From contig NZ_DKLM01000167.1 in assembly GCF_002455975.1 (NCBI RefSeq), positions 11,543 through 45,755 of the forward strand: a stretch of DNA of 34,213 nt. Reading direction: 5' to 3'. Source of the DNA: Clostridium sp. UBA6640 (GTDB lineage: Bacteria; Bacillota; Clostridia; Clostridiales; Clostridiaceae). The notes below the pieces were generated by a model. That model saw only the letters and a program-made list of their open reading frames with translations. It was not told where the DNA came from and ran no database searches. Shown piece by piece: positions 24,667 through 32,938 of this stretch (within the stretch, counting starts at the first letter, position 1; every line of letters begins with the position of its first letter). Made by a program: the position numbers and the translations under genes.

Positions 24667-26805
24667 CTAATCCATTTGGAAGAAATCTGAATATGGATTT
24701 TTCTCTTTTTTATCTACTAATCTTTCTCCATTATTAGAGTATACAATATATTCGTAAAAATTTGATCCAAATGATGTACTTTTAGTAACTATATCTTGAG
24801 AAGTACTCTCAAAATTTTCATCATCTGATATTTCACCATTCCAAAAAATCACTTCTGCTAAGTATTCTTCATTTTCAGGATTCTTATCCATAAATGCTCC
24901 AAATATATTTTCATTTTTAACATTTTTATCTGAAGTAAAGCCTTCTTTTGTAACTTTTTTATTTATTTTATTCTCTATTTTCTTATAAAAAGAGTTGCTC
25001 CATGAATTTCCTAATATTATTAAATTGCTATTTTTTATTGCATTATCATCAATTTTATTATCTTCTACAACTTCAAAATTCACATTCATCATTTCATATT
25101 GTAAAGTAAGTTTTTCAATTAATTTATTTTGTGCTATATTTTCTTTTTCTGAAACTCCTGTTGCTTTTACTAATGTGACTTTTTCTTCATTTAATCTTCT
25201 ATGCATAATTCTAGCCAAAGAAAGCTCTGGAGTACTTTCCATCTGGAATAAACTGTCATATAATTCCTTTATACTTTTAGCTTGCAATTCTACCTGTCTT
25301 TCTGGTGATAATTTATATTCATCGCTTAAATCAAAATTAGGATCGTTTATTATATCATTAAAATGGTCTGCCATATCTTTACCACAAACTTCTTCTATTG
25401 TTTCTATTAATCCTTTTATAGTAGAGTTTTTAAACTTATATTTATTAAAATAAGTTTGCATAAGCTTATCAAATTTTTCTTCACCAACTTTTTTATAAAG
25501 CTCATATACTGCTGTTCTTCCTCTATCATAATAAACTTGGCTAAACATTCCATCAACTTCTTTATTAGTGGAAGTAATTTTTTTATTTGCTGGACCACTC
25601 TCATAAAGTAACATACTTTCAAAGCCATTTTCACTACCCTGAGTCTTATCTAAATAGTAGTATGTTGAAAAGTCTGCAAAGCCTTCATCTAAGAAAGATT
25701 CTGTCTCTGAATTATTTCCAATAATACCATGGAACCATTGGTGAGCTATTTCATGAATAAACACTGAATTCTCTTTAGGATTATTTCCGTCTACATTAAA
25801 TCTTCCTAATTGTATTGCTCCTGTATATTCTATAGCAACGCCTTCAACATATGATTCAAATACATCAAATTCCTTATATGGATACTTACCAAATTTCTTA
25901 CCAAAGAACTCAATAGCACTAAAACCCTCATCTATATATTCATTCATTAATTTATCTTTTTTCTCATCTCCACCTAAATAATGAATAGTCACAGTAATCC
26001 CATCTTTGGTCTTACTAGCTTTTTTGTAATCTTTACTAGCGAAGAAAACAAATTCTCTTGTATTTTCAGCCTTAGCTGAAACTATTTTTCTGTCTCCTTC
26101 TATTTTTTCCGTTTCAGCTCCTGTAATGCCCACATTAAACTCTTTAGGAACATTCAAATTCACTTCATAATTTGATGACTCGAAATAATCTGTCTCGAAA
26201 TCTTTACTATAAGGAATCTCATTCCATCTCTTTTCTTTTTCATCATATACCGCAACTACTGGATACCAATGAACTGCTGAGAAAACATCATTGTAATATG
26301 ATAATCTATTCATTCCAAAAGGAATTTTTACCTCAAACTCTATATCAAAAGAAATTTCTTCTGAATTTTTCAATACTTTTTCTAGTTCTACCTTTAATAC
26401 TTGATTTTCTTTTGTGAACTTTAATTCTTTTCCATCACTGCTTTTAATAGATTTTATATCTATTCCTCCTAAAAAGTCTTCCGGCTTTTTATCTGGATTC
26501 TCCTTTGCTATCTTTTCATTACTATTTCTAAACATTTCAGTTTGTGTTTCTTTTTTATTATAAGCATCAGCAAAAACATTAAATGATATCTCTTTTAATT
26601 CATCTTTATATATATTTTTAAACTTAACATTTTGTTCTGCTGTTATAGTTTGATCTTTTTCATTTAAATTTGCATCTATTTTATAATTTATAAAACTGTT
26701 AGAATTATCAGCGCTACTTGCTGTAATATTTCCACATCCAACTAGCATTCCTGATATTATCATTGATGCTATTGCTAAAGATACAAGTTTTTTTATACTT
26801 TTCAT
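24667..26805 (-). CDS. M1-family metallopeptidase lipoprotein
   Basis: A 712-residue surface lipoprotein. ATG at 26811 is only 2 nt from AGGAGG, so the ATG at 26805 (MKSIKKLVSL) is used. The signal peptide ends in lipobox MLVGC (Cys24 in this numbering). An N-terminal beta domain (30-255) precedes the thermolysin-like domain: HEIAHQW (351-357, zinc ligands H351 and H355, catalytic E352) and third ligand E374 in FLDEGFAD, exactly 18 residues after the second histidine. The usual exopeptidase GxMEN box appears as EGVAIEY, so N-terminal recognition may be altered. The last ~180 residues (about 530-712) resemble no domain I can name. It probably trims external peptides for nutrition. A TGGACT-17 nt-TAAAAT promoter is readable upstream. 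Confidence 0.88.
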   Translation of the reverse strand: MKSIKKLVSLAIASMIISGMLVGCGNITASSADNSNSFINYKIDANLNEKDQTITAEQNVKFKNIYKDELKEISFNVFADAYNKKETQTEMFRNSNEKIAKENPDKKPEDFLGGIDIKSIKSSDGKELKFTKENQVLKVELEKVLKNSEEISFDIEFEVKIPFGMNRLSYYNDVFSAVHWYPVVAVYDEKEKRWNEIPYSKDFETDYFESSNYEVNLNVPKEFNVGITGAETEKIEGDRKIVSAKAENTREFVFFASKDYKKASKTKDGITVTIHYLGGDEKKDKLMNEYIDEGFSAIEFFGKKFGKYPYKEFDVFESYVEGVAIEYTGAIQLGRFNVDGNNPKENSVFIHEIAHQWFHGIIGNNSETESFLDEGFADFSTYYYLDKTQGSENGFESMLLYESGPANKKITSTNKEVDGMFSQVYYDRGRTAVYELYKKVGEEKFDKLMQTYFNKYKFKNSTIKGLIETIEEVCGKDMADHFNDIINDPNFDLSDEYKLSPERQVELQAKSIKELYDSLFQMESTPELSLARIMHRRLNEEKVTLVKATGVSEKENIAQNKLIEKLTLQYEMMNVNFEVVEDNKIDDNAIKNSNLIILGNSWSNSFYKKIENKINKKVTKEGFTSDKNVKNENIFGAFMDKNPENEEYLAEVIFWNGEISDDENFESTSQDIVTKSTSFGSNFYEYIVYSNNGERLVDKKEKNPYSDFFQMD

Positions 26806-26950
26806 TCCCATTACCTCCTAAAACACTTCCTCATATATATAAATTAAATTTACCCATCTGTATTCTACTATAATTTTATATTTATAGTACTTTTTAGTCC
26901 ATTCATCAGACTTACATTTTTAAAGTCCAATCTTACAATATTGTAACAAA

Positions 26951-26988
26951 ATAAATGGAATTAATTTCTCAGAATTAATTCCATTTAT
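26951..26988 (-). terminator. Terminator of the Nudix gene
   Basis: Perfect 16-bp stem ATAAATGGAATTAATT (26951-26966) with its complement (26973-26988), 6-nt loop, T-rich on the minus strand. Confidence 0.75.
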
Positions 26989-27030
26989 AATTTCTAATCT
27001 CTTAATAAATATTAACCATTAAAAATTAAG

Positions 27031-27477
27031 CTACACTTTATAATGCTCAATTAAATTTCTTAATTTTTCATACCATATTGGATAATAATTTAAGGCTTTA
27101 CACTTTCTCTCTAGAAAAATAAAATATTTTATATCTATGTCCTTAAAGCTTTCATAATCATCTAGTGATATATACTTTATATCCTCTAATGTCCTTTCGG
27201 AAAATTCCAAGTCATCCTCTTCTTTAGAAATATAACCTAAAATCGGAATTTGATTTCCTATATCTATTAAATAAGTATTATCAACTATATTAAAAATGAT
27301 TTTCCCTTCTACATTAGCTTCCTCCCTCAGTTCTCTAATTACAGCTTCTTCTGGGGTTTCTCCCTCATGCATTTTTCCACTAATAAAAAAGTGTCTAATT
27401 TGCCCATTAATTTTACCAATACCAAGTAACACGCTATCTTCTTCAATTATAACTGCTTGTGCTCTTTCCTTTGACAT
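27031..27477 (-). CDS. Nudix hydrolase
   Basis: A 148-residue Nudix-fold protein. The Nudix box (34-56) reads GKMHEGETPEEAVIRELREEANV: the Gx5Ex7RELxEE core that binds metal and pyrophosphate is intact, but the final conserved glycine is replaced by asparagine. It hydrolyses some nucleoside diphosphate derivative; the substrate cannot be told. A tail motif (YYPIWYEKLRNLIEHY) is helical. GGTGAT lies 5 nt before the ATG. It is monocistronic with its own terminator. Confidence 0.88.
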   Translation of the reverse strand: MSKERAQAVIIEEDSVLLGIGKINGQIRHFFISGKMHEGETPEEAVIRELREEANVEGKIIFNIVDNTYLIDIGNQIPILGYISKEEDDLEFSERTLEDIKYISLDDYESFKDIDIKYFIFLERKCKALNYYPIWYEKLRNLIEHYKV

Positions 27478-28187
27478 ATTATCACCTATCTTTATTAATA
27501 TATTTAGTAAAAATTACATTTTAAGAAGATACATTTAAAGCTATGTGAAATTTAAATTTGTTTCTTACTTTAATTAACTCTCACAATCAAACTTTACAAT
27601 ATAAAATAATTAAATATATATTATAAATTTTTCCATTATACATCAACTAAAATGTAAATTGCCTTTTATTATACCTTTTTATTATGTTTTGTCAAAATTT
27701 CATTAAATTTTAATTCATCAGCAACATATTTAAAGGTTTTTATCTCAAAAATCTATTCATCAAAAAATTTAGATAGATTCATTTCTGTTCTTTTTTCTAT
27801 AGTGTCATTAAATATATCAAAATCTACTTTTTTCTTTAGATTTATTATAAATTCTTTAATAGAATTAAGTATATTATAAAGTACATGCAAGCTTCATAGA
27901 GAAATAGATATTGTATATATTGATTATTATTTTAAACTATAATTAGTAACTTTAGGTAATACCATATTATTTCCCTGCATTACACTTTTATACCCCTACT
28001 AATTAATATATTTTTATATAAATGACTATAAATTTATTTAATTTGTACTTAAATTATAATGAAAATATAATTAATAAAACTTACATTATATTTCTACAAA
28101 CTTTTCAAATTTCCTCTATAATTCCTATAAATCCAAAAAATAGATGATTAGCCTACTAAATAAAATCTTATATTGAATTTATTTAAA
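27478..28187. other. Long gene-free spacer with possible coding remnant
   Basis: About 710 nt without an intact gene, extremely AT-rich. The only structure I can point to is the minus-strand open stretch 27753-27893 described separately. The part next to 27477 presumably holds the Nudix promoter. Confidence 0.5.
27753..27893 (-). pseudogene. Possible C-terminal remnant of a lost gene
   Basis: The minus strand is open for 46 codons up to TAG at 27753, long for DNA this AT-rich. The translation is protein-like (SIKEFIINLKKKVDFDIF, then TIEKRTEMNLSKFFDE). There is a stop immediately upstream and no start with a ribosome binding site, so it would be the tail of a truncated gene. Family not recognised; chance is possible. 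Confidence 0.3.
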
Positions 28188-28236
28188 ATAAAATCCACAG
28201 CTTTAACCAATTTTTAGATAAAACTGTGGATTTTAT
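28188..28236 (-). terminator. Terminator of the flavodoxin-DUF3793 operon
   Basis: ATAAAATCCACAG (28188-28200) pairs perfectly with CTGTGGATTTTAT (28224-28236), with a 23-nt loop. It lies 68 nt past the DUF3793 stop. The loop is long for a terminator but the stem is stable. Confidence 0.6.
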
Positions 28237-28303
28237 AAGTTTGTTTGTATATCATGTACTAAAAAATATTATATATTTAAAGAAGATTGTTTGACCTATT
28301 TTC

Positions 28304-28924
28304 CTATGAGGCTATAGATAATACTTCTATAGCCTCGAATAGTTTTTTACCCTGACAAATGCTATTTACTATTTCTAGTTTTGCTTCATCAAAGTATTTA
28401 AAAGTTTGTAAGGCAGAGTCTCTATCATAATACACTTTCCAATATCCACAAAGTAAACATTCCTTATGTGGACTTTCTATAAATGTTTGTACATCATTTA
28501 GTGGAAATCCTAAAAATATTCCCATTTCGTGAGGACAAATTGAAATATCATATCTTTTTTTCAATACTTCTAGCTTTTCAGTTATAGACATATTTGGTTC
28601 ATAGCCAAACTGTACTAAAAAATTTGTAACTCTTTTATCTTCTAATCTATTATTTAATAACTCTTCATTATAAAATAGTACTACTACTGCATTATTTGTT
28701 TCTTTTAACTCAAAGGCTTTTATCTTTAATCTATTTAATAATTCATGTTTATAACCCTTCCAGTTATTGCACATGTTTTTATCATGGTTACATAGGGTTA
28801 CAGTGGTAGCAGCCTTAAGCCCTTTAATTGTAGGGGCAATGTTATAGGCTATCACATTAAACATATATTCTACATCATTTAAAGTATTTATTTTTTCCCT
28901 AAAAGCTTTAACTGCTAACTTCAC
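28304..28924 (-). CDS. DUF3793 family protein
   Basis: A 206-residue cytosolic protein of the clostridial DUF3793 group. Conserved features: an N-terminal region with NIAPTIKGLKAATTVTL, the box ISICPHEMGIFLGFPLNDVQTFIE (about 128-151) and CLLCGYWKVYYD (about 157-168). The cysteines and His-Glu in CPHE are candidate metal or cofactor ligands; no function is known. The frame is open from a GTG at 28933, but that codon overlaps the AAGGGAG ribosome binding site, so the GTG at 28924 (8 nt after it) is the likely start. It follows the flavodoxin gene by 36 nt, a pairing often seen in clostridia, suggesting a linked redox or iron role under the same promoter. Confidence 0.8.
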   Translation of the reverse strand: MKLAVKAFREKINTLNDVEYMFNVIAYNIAPTIKGLKAATTVTLCNHDKNMCNNWKGYKHELLNRLKIKAFELKETNNAVVVLFYNEELLNNRLEDKRVTNFLVQFGYEPNMSITEKLEVLKKRYDISICPHEMGIFLGFPLNDVQTFIESPHKECLLCGYWKVYYDRDSALQTFKYFDEAKLEIVNSICQGKKLFEAIEVLSIAS

Positions 28925-28960
28925 TGTAATCACTCCCTTAATATTTTGATGATGTTAAAA

Positions 28961-29386
28961 CTACTTTGCTAATTCTTTACCAAGCTCTAAACACTCTTGT
29001 TCTTTGCCTGAATCTGGTGTATAGTTAGCAATTAATCCTTCATTTATCACAATTGCACCATAACCAGTCATTCTTTCTTCCCAATCTCTCATCCATTTTC
29101 CATCTCCCCATCCGTACGAACCAAATAGGGCTATTTTTTTTCCTTTTACAGCGGTTTCTATTGATTCTATAAAAGGTTCCATTTCTGATTCCTCTAAAAT
29201 TTCATCACCCATTGAAGGACATCCTAAAGCAGTCACGTCTGCACTATCTATATCACTAGTAGCTGCATCTGAGACAGCTTTTACTTCTACTTCTGCTCCT
29301 TCGCTTTTAGCGCCTTCTGCAATGAAGTTAGCCATAGTTTCTGTATTTCCTGTACCACTCCAATAAATTATTGAAACTTTACTCAT
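28961..29386 (-). CDS. Flavodoxin
   Basis: A 141-residue short-chain flavodoxin. The FMN phosphate loop is SGTGNTETM (10-18). Loops around the isoalloxazine ring follow: LGCPSMGDE (54-62, Met in place of an aromatic) and GSYGWGDGKWM (88-98, with the stacking Trp/Tyr). It carries low-potential electrons in place of ferredoxin, commonly under iron limitation. The Fur-like box just upstream and consensus promoter fit that role. GGAAGTG lies 5 nt before the ATG. First gene of an operon with DUF3793. Confidence 0.93.
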   Translation of the reverse strand: MSKVSIIYWSGTGNTETMANFIAEGAKSEGAEVEVKAVSDAATSDIDSADVTALGCPSMGDEILEESEMEPFIESIETAVKGKKIALFGSYGWGDGKWMRDWEERMTGYGAIVINEGLIANYTPDSGKEQECLELGKELAK

Positions 29387-29419
29387 AATAACACTTCCTT
29401 TACGAAAATCACTTTTAAC

Positions 29420-29434
29420 TGAAATTGATTATCA
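29420..29434. promoter_or_regulatory. Fur-like box
   Basis: TGAAATTGATTATCA matches the 7-1-7 Fur consensus (TGATAAT-N-ATTATCA) in 12 of 14 defined positions. It lies between the -10 box and the ribosome binding site of the flavodoxin gene, where bound Fur would block transcription in iron-replete cells. Confidence 0.65.
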
Positions 29435-29449
29435 TTACCATCTATTTGT

Positions 29450-29478
29450 ATTATATTTGTTATTTTTGGATTTGTCAA
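29450..29478 (-). promoter_or_regulatory. Consensus sigma-A promoter of flavodoxin operon
   Basis: TTGACA (29473-29478), exactly 17 nt, TATAAT (29450-29455), a perfect match to both hexamers. It would be very strong when derepressed. The -35 box lies only 6 nt from the upstream gene's terminator stem. Confidence 0.9.
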
Positions 29479-29484
29479 CATCAA

Positions 29485-29522
29485 AAACCACATTTTTCAT
29501 AAAAAAATGAAAAATGTGGTTT
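29485..29522 (-). terminator. Terminator of the GNAT gene
   Basis: Perfect 16-bp stem AAACCACATTTTTCAT (29485-29500) with 29507-29522 and a 6-nt loop, T-rich on the minus strand. It insulates the flavodoxin promoter. Confidence 0.85.
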
Positions 29523-29539
29523 ATCCAATAAATACACTC

Positions 29540-30319
29540 TTAGAAATTAACTATGACCCATACCGCTATATCCTCAAACCCTAAGTTTTTATATATGTTT
29601 TTTGCTTTAGGATTATCATAAAATAAGCAGGGGGTCCTTCCTTCATCTATAAGTTCCCTACATATCTTATAAACACAACTCATTGCATATCCCTTATTCC
29701 TATGGCTATTGTGAGTCATAACCGAAACTATCATTGCCAACTCTTTACTTTCTGCCGTAGTCGCTGCAGAAGCTAAAATTTTATTATTTTCTTTAATGCA
29801 ATACACCCTTCCAAAGCCGCTATTAATTGCTGCTTTAATACTAGCAGGTGATGTTTTAAAATCATCAAACTCCTCTATTGTCTTTCTAAGACTATAAATT
29901 TCCTCTGCATCCTCCAGATTTGCCTTTATCACTGAAGCATTTTCTTTTATTAATAATAAATTATCTAAATATGCAAATTGATTAAATTTTACTTTATCAT
30001 AAGTTAATACAGATAATAACTTAGTTATAGAAATAAGTTCTCCCCAAATCTGCTCTTTATCTTTATAACCATTTATAATCCTGCAAAATCCTTCTGTATC
30101 GTACTCTTCTATTATAGAGTGAAAATAAAATTGAGTATTATGTCTTAATAGTATAGCTCTGTAATTGTAATTTTCATCAAATTCAGCCCATATCTCTTGT
30201 AACCTATCATCAAAACCAAATTTCTCTAAACATCCTATAATACAAACATTAATTTCTTTATTTTTGTTTAGAAACTCTTCTAATTTCTCACTATGGCTTT
30301 CATTTAACTTTACAATCAA
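29540..30319 (-). CDS. GNAT-family N-acetyltransferase
   Basis: A 259-residue protein with a C-terminal GNAT domain (about 130-259). Acetyl-CoA motif A reads VSVMTHNSHRNKGYAMSCVYKIC, with R-N-K-G-Y-A as the pyrophosphate loop. Motif B is LFYDNPKAKNIYKNLGFEDIAVW. The N-terminal ~120 residues form a second, degenerate domain, as in two-domain GNATs. The only ATG (30334) has no ribosome binding site before it and GGAGG lies inside its first codons; a TTG at 30319 sits 8 nt after GGAGG and is chosen. The substrate is unknown. It is transcribed divergently from the unknown gene at 30468. Confidence 0.82.
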   Translation of the reverse strand: MIVKLNESHSEKLEEFLNKNKEINVCIIGCLEKFGFDDRLQEIWAEFDENYNYRAILLRHNTQFYFHSIIEEYDTEGFCRIINGYKDKEQIWGELISITKLLSVLTYDKVKFNQFAYLDNLLLIKENASVIKANLEDAEEIYSLRKTIEEFDDFKTSPASIKAAINSGFGRVYCIKENNKILASAATTAESKELAMIVSVMTHNSHRNKGYAMSCVYKICRELIDEGRTPCLFYDNPKAKNIYKNLGFEDIAVWVIVNF

Positions 30320-30467
30320 GTTGATTTCCTCCATAAAATTTCTAATATATAAATATATTCTATGAAATTAATATTTATGATTATAAAATTTATTTGAAAA
30401 TAAGAATAATTAAGCCTTTATACTTCATATAATCTAACGATATCTCCATTTTGAAAGGAGCGTTTTT

Positions 30468-31364
30468 ATGAAGTATTCTTTTAAACATATATTTCTATCT
30501 GTCATAAGTAAAAATAATACCGAAAAAACCTTAGACACTTTAAGGGAATATAATAAAATATTAGAAAATGCAAAAATTGAAACCTCTATTAAATTAAATA
30601 GATTTAAATATTTATGCTTGAACTGTAAATATATACATGAAATACTATGTAGTGATCTTTCTTATATTTCTTTAGAAGATATTGTGTCTAAAGATATTTT
30701 AGATAGTATTCATCTATCAAATATCAACTATCCTACCGAAGATACTATTATAGAACAATTATTTATAAGCAATAAAATAATTCAAAATATAGAAAGTAAT
30801 TGTAAAAACTATAACAAATATATAAATGTAGTAAAGGATTTAAATAAATTTTTAAAGGATTGTAGGATTGATTACTCAAATGTAGAAAGACCGTATTTTC
30901 ACTTCTCTAAAGATAAAAAGGGAAGTCCTATAGCCTTTTTTTGCCATATAAATTCGCCAGACTTTTCTTATACCGCAAATAATTTCAAAATTTATGGTTT
31001 TTATGGTGAGTATAAATCTTTATCGCAAAAAGGTAATTATATTCAAATGACTTTAGGATATAGCAATAATTTTACTTCTGTACTTGAGCTTAAAACTTTA
31101 GAAGTTGGAAAGGAAAAAGATTCAGACAGAGGTGCAACTGCACTTCAATATTTAATTAAAACTTTAATCCCTGAACTTAATCATATATTAGATAAAAAAC
31201 TCAAAGAAGGAAATTTATCTTTAAGCAAGGAATTTAAAACTCAAATGCTTTATAGTAAAAGTAATTCTATTTCTGAAGGAGATATTAATGATGATAGAAT
31301 ACATTTTTATAAAAATAATGGCTTTACTATAAAAGGTAATAACTTTTATTTAAAACTCCAATAA
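30468..31364 (+). CDS. Unknown protein with GNAT-like C-terminal region
   Basis: A 298-residue soluble protein whose first ~135 residues are helical and contain several cysteines (C50, C53, C61, C112, C132). The second half is beta-rich. Near the end it shows a pattern like an acetyltransferase core: VLELKTLEVGKEKDSDRGATALQYLI (205-230, with RGATAL where GNAT enzymes have RGxGxG/A), then a helix, and HFYKNNGFTI (279-288), like GNAT motif B. I see no other family marker. A divergent acetyltransferase is possible but the glycines are reduced. AAAGGAG lies 8 nt before the ATG. It shares a 148-nt divergent promoter region with the GNAT gene and has its own terminator. Confidence 0.75.
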   Translation: MKYSFKHIFLSVISKNNTEKTLDTLREYNKILENAKIETSIKLNRFKYLCLNCKYIHEILCSDLSYISLEDIVSKDILDSIHLSNINYPTEDTIIEQLFISNKIIQNIESNCKNYNKYINVVKDLNKFLKDCRIDYSNVERPYFHFSKDKKGSPIAFFCHINSPDFSYTANNFKIYGFYGEYKSLSQKGNYIQMTLGYSNNFTSVLELKTLEVGKEKDSDRGATALQYLIKTLIPELNHILDKKLKEGNLSLSKEFKTQMLYSKSNSISEGDINDDRIHFYKNNGFTIKGNNFYLKLQ

Positions 31365-31437
31365 CTTTTATCTAATTCTATTAGAATATAAATATTTATA
31401 ATATTATATTATTCATACAATTAAGCCCCTTTTACAG

Positions 31438-31474
31438 AGAAAGGATATGAATTTATCACATCCTTTCTTTTTGT
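31438..31474 (+). terminator. Terminator of the unknown gene at 30468
   Basis: AGAAAGGAT (31438-31446) with ATCCTTTCT (31460-31468), extended by an inner TG/CA, followed by TTTTTG on the plus strand. Confidence 0.75.
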
Positions 31475-31753
31475 TGATTATATAGTAATTTTTTCATTAT
31501 ATAACATTTTAACTATTTATTATATTTTCTAATTAATATCATATATCTATTCTTTTAATATATACATTATGAAATCAAGAAAATTATATTTTAATCTAGT
31601 TTTTTATTATATATTTTTTATTATATGCATATCTTTAATCACAATTTTTCATAATATGTATATATTATGAGTAGGAGTAATTATAAATGGACAAGCCATT
31701 CATAATTTTGACATTAAAGATAATAATTATAAATTAGTTGGGGGTAATTAATA
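31475..31753 (+). other. AT-rich leader region of the Cys/Arg-rich gene
   Basis: About 280 nt. Near its end a 16-codon ORF (31687-31737) beginning MDKPFIILTL has GGAG 9 nt before its ATG and may be a leader ORF. An overlapping frame (31671-31748) reads as GQAIHNFDIKDNNYKLVGGN without a start codon. I cannot decide whether either is real. No convincing sigma-A or sporulation promoter was found. Confidence 0.3.
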
Positions 31754-31960
31754 ATGTGTGATGGTTTATTTGGATTCTGTGATTTTGACGATCGCTGTGA
31801 TAGAGACAGAAGATGTAGAAGAAAGTGCAGAAGAAGATGTGAAAGAAAATGCGAAAGAAGATGCGAAAGAAGACATTGTAGAAGAGACGATTGGAGTAAT
31901 GATTGGGGCAATGAAGGCGATGACCTACTTTCTTTATTACTTCTTTTCTCCCTATTCTAA
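31754..31960 (+). CDS. Cysteine/arginine-repeat micro-protein
   Basis: A 68-residue protein with 9 Cys and 16 Arg. From residue 21 cysteines recur every four residues (C21, C25, C29, C33, C37, then C42) with Arg/Lys/Glu between, encoded by five 12-nt units (31814-31873). A helix would put all these cysteines on one face. The N-terminus is MCDGLFGFCDFDD, and the C-terminus is acidic then hydrophobic (DDLLSLLLLFSLF). GGGGGT lies 9 nt before the ATG. An overlapping +1-type frame (from GTG 31758) is longer but lacks a ribosome binding site and such regularity, so it is rejected. Cys-rich spore coat or metal-binding protein are possible roles; neither is shown. Confidence 0.7.
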   Translation: MCDGLFGFCDFDDRCDRDRRCRRKCRRRCERKCERRCERRHCRRDDWSNDWGNEGDDLLSLLLLFSLF

Positions 31961-32057
31961 TCTTGCTTCTATTAACTCACTATAGCGTTTGATACTAATT
32001 CTCTTAATGAGATTAAATAATAAAATTTTATATATTATAAATAATTTATAATTCTCT

Positions 32058-32088
32058 AGGATTGGTATTTAAATACCAATCCTTTTTA
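32058..32088 (+). terminator. Terminator of the Cys/Arg-rich gene
   Basis: AGGATTGGTATTT (32058-32070) and its exact complement (32071-32083) followed by T's. Confidence 0.8.
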
Positions 32089-32255
32089 ATATTTTATTGA
32101 TTTTTAAAAAATATTTGCTAATAATTACTTAATTAATTACCTTTATCAACTAATAATCTTTATCCCTCCTGCAATTTAGTGTATAATTAAGATATAATTA
32201 AATACATACTAAAATAGATTAATAATATAAATATATAATTTTAGAGGTGATAACT

Positions 32256-32816
32256 ATGGGTATTTATACAAAAGGTGGAGACAAAGGTTCAACTTCTAAC
32301 CTAGCTGGAAACAGACTATTAAAATGCGACTTGTTAATTGATGTTCAAGGGCATATAGATGAATTAAATAGTCATGTAGGATATTTAAATTCTATGCTTT
32401 GTTTAAATCAAGGTATTAAACCTTCTGCTAGAAAAGAAATTTCAACTTTCTTAGAAGAAATTCAACATAAACTATATGTAACTGGTGTGGAAATCTCCTT
32501 AGAATTTAAAGAACCTAAAATTAAATCAGAGGATGTTACTGCTCTTGAAGAAGCTATTGATAAAATGACTAATTCAATGCCGGCACAAACTCACTTTATT
32601 TTATACAGTGGCTCTCCAGAAGGGACTTATGCACATGTAGCAAGGGCTATAACTAGAAGAGCCGAAAGAGCTTTCGTTGAATTAATTCATGAAAGAAATA
32701 TAGATGTAGGGGCTAGCTATAAATATGTAAATAGATTATCTGACTATTTCTTTACACTATCTAGATATTTAAATCATCTACAGGGTAAAAAGGAAACTAT
32801 AATGGAACTAAAATAA
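32256..32816 (+). CDS. PduO-type cob(I)yrinic acid a,c-diamide adenosyltransferase
   Basis: A 186-residue protein. The frame extends three codons upstream to a GTG at 32247, but that lies inside the GAGGTGA ribosome binding site; the ATG at 32256 (MGIYTKGGDKG) is the start. It has the PduO/MMAB signature: YTKGGDKGSTSNLAGNR (ATP-binding N-terminus), a central helical bundle and AITRRAER (about 132-139), with YVNRLSDYFFTLSRYLN near the end. It transfers the adenosyl group from ATP to cob(I)alamin, making coenzyme B12 for B12-dependent enzymes. No other cobalamin genes are adjacent, so it probably serves salvage. Monocistronic. Confidence 0.92.
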   Translation: MGIYTKGGDKGSTSNLAGNRLLKCDLLIDVQGHIDELNSHVGYLNSMLCLNQGIKPSARKEISTFLEEIQHKLYVTGVEISLEFKEPKIKSEDVTALEEAIDKMTNSMPAQTHFILYSGSPEGTYAHVARAITRRAERAFVELIHERNIDVGASYKYVNRLSDYFFTLSRYLNHLQGKKETIMELK

Positions 32817-32837
32817 AATATACTCTATAGTATTAAT

Positions 32838-32885
32838 AAAAATGAGATTAAAATTTATAATTAATTTTAATCTCATTTTTTATCC
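32838..32885. terminator. Terminator between convergent adenosyltransferase and deformylase genes
   Basis: AAAAATGAGATTAAAATT (32838-32855) pairs perfectly with 32863-32880 (18 bp, 7-nt loop), with T's following. A second hairpin, CACTTCA...TGAAGTG (32887-32923), lies next to it on the deformylase side. Confidence 0.8.
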
Positions 32886-32938
32886 TCACTTCACAGTTAA
32901 ATGTAATGTTAAACTATGAAGTGTTTTAATACTATAAT

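Noticed and set aside
24995..25453. 152-residue plus-strand open frame
   Set aside because: It is a shadow of the M1 peptidase gene, with no ribosome binding site.
31758..31985. 75-residue frame overlapping the Cys/Arg-rich gene
   Set aside because: It starts at GTG without a suitable ribosome binding site and has no regular pattern, whereas the other frame does.
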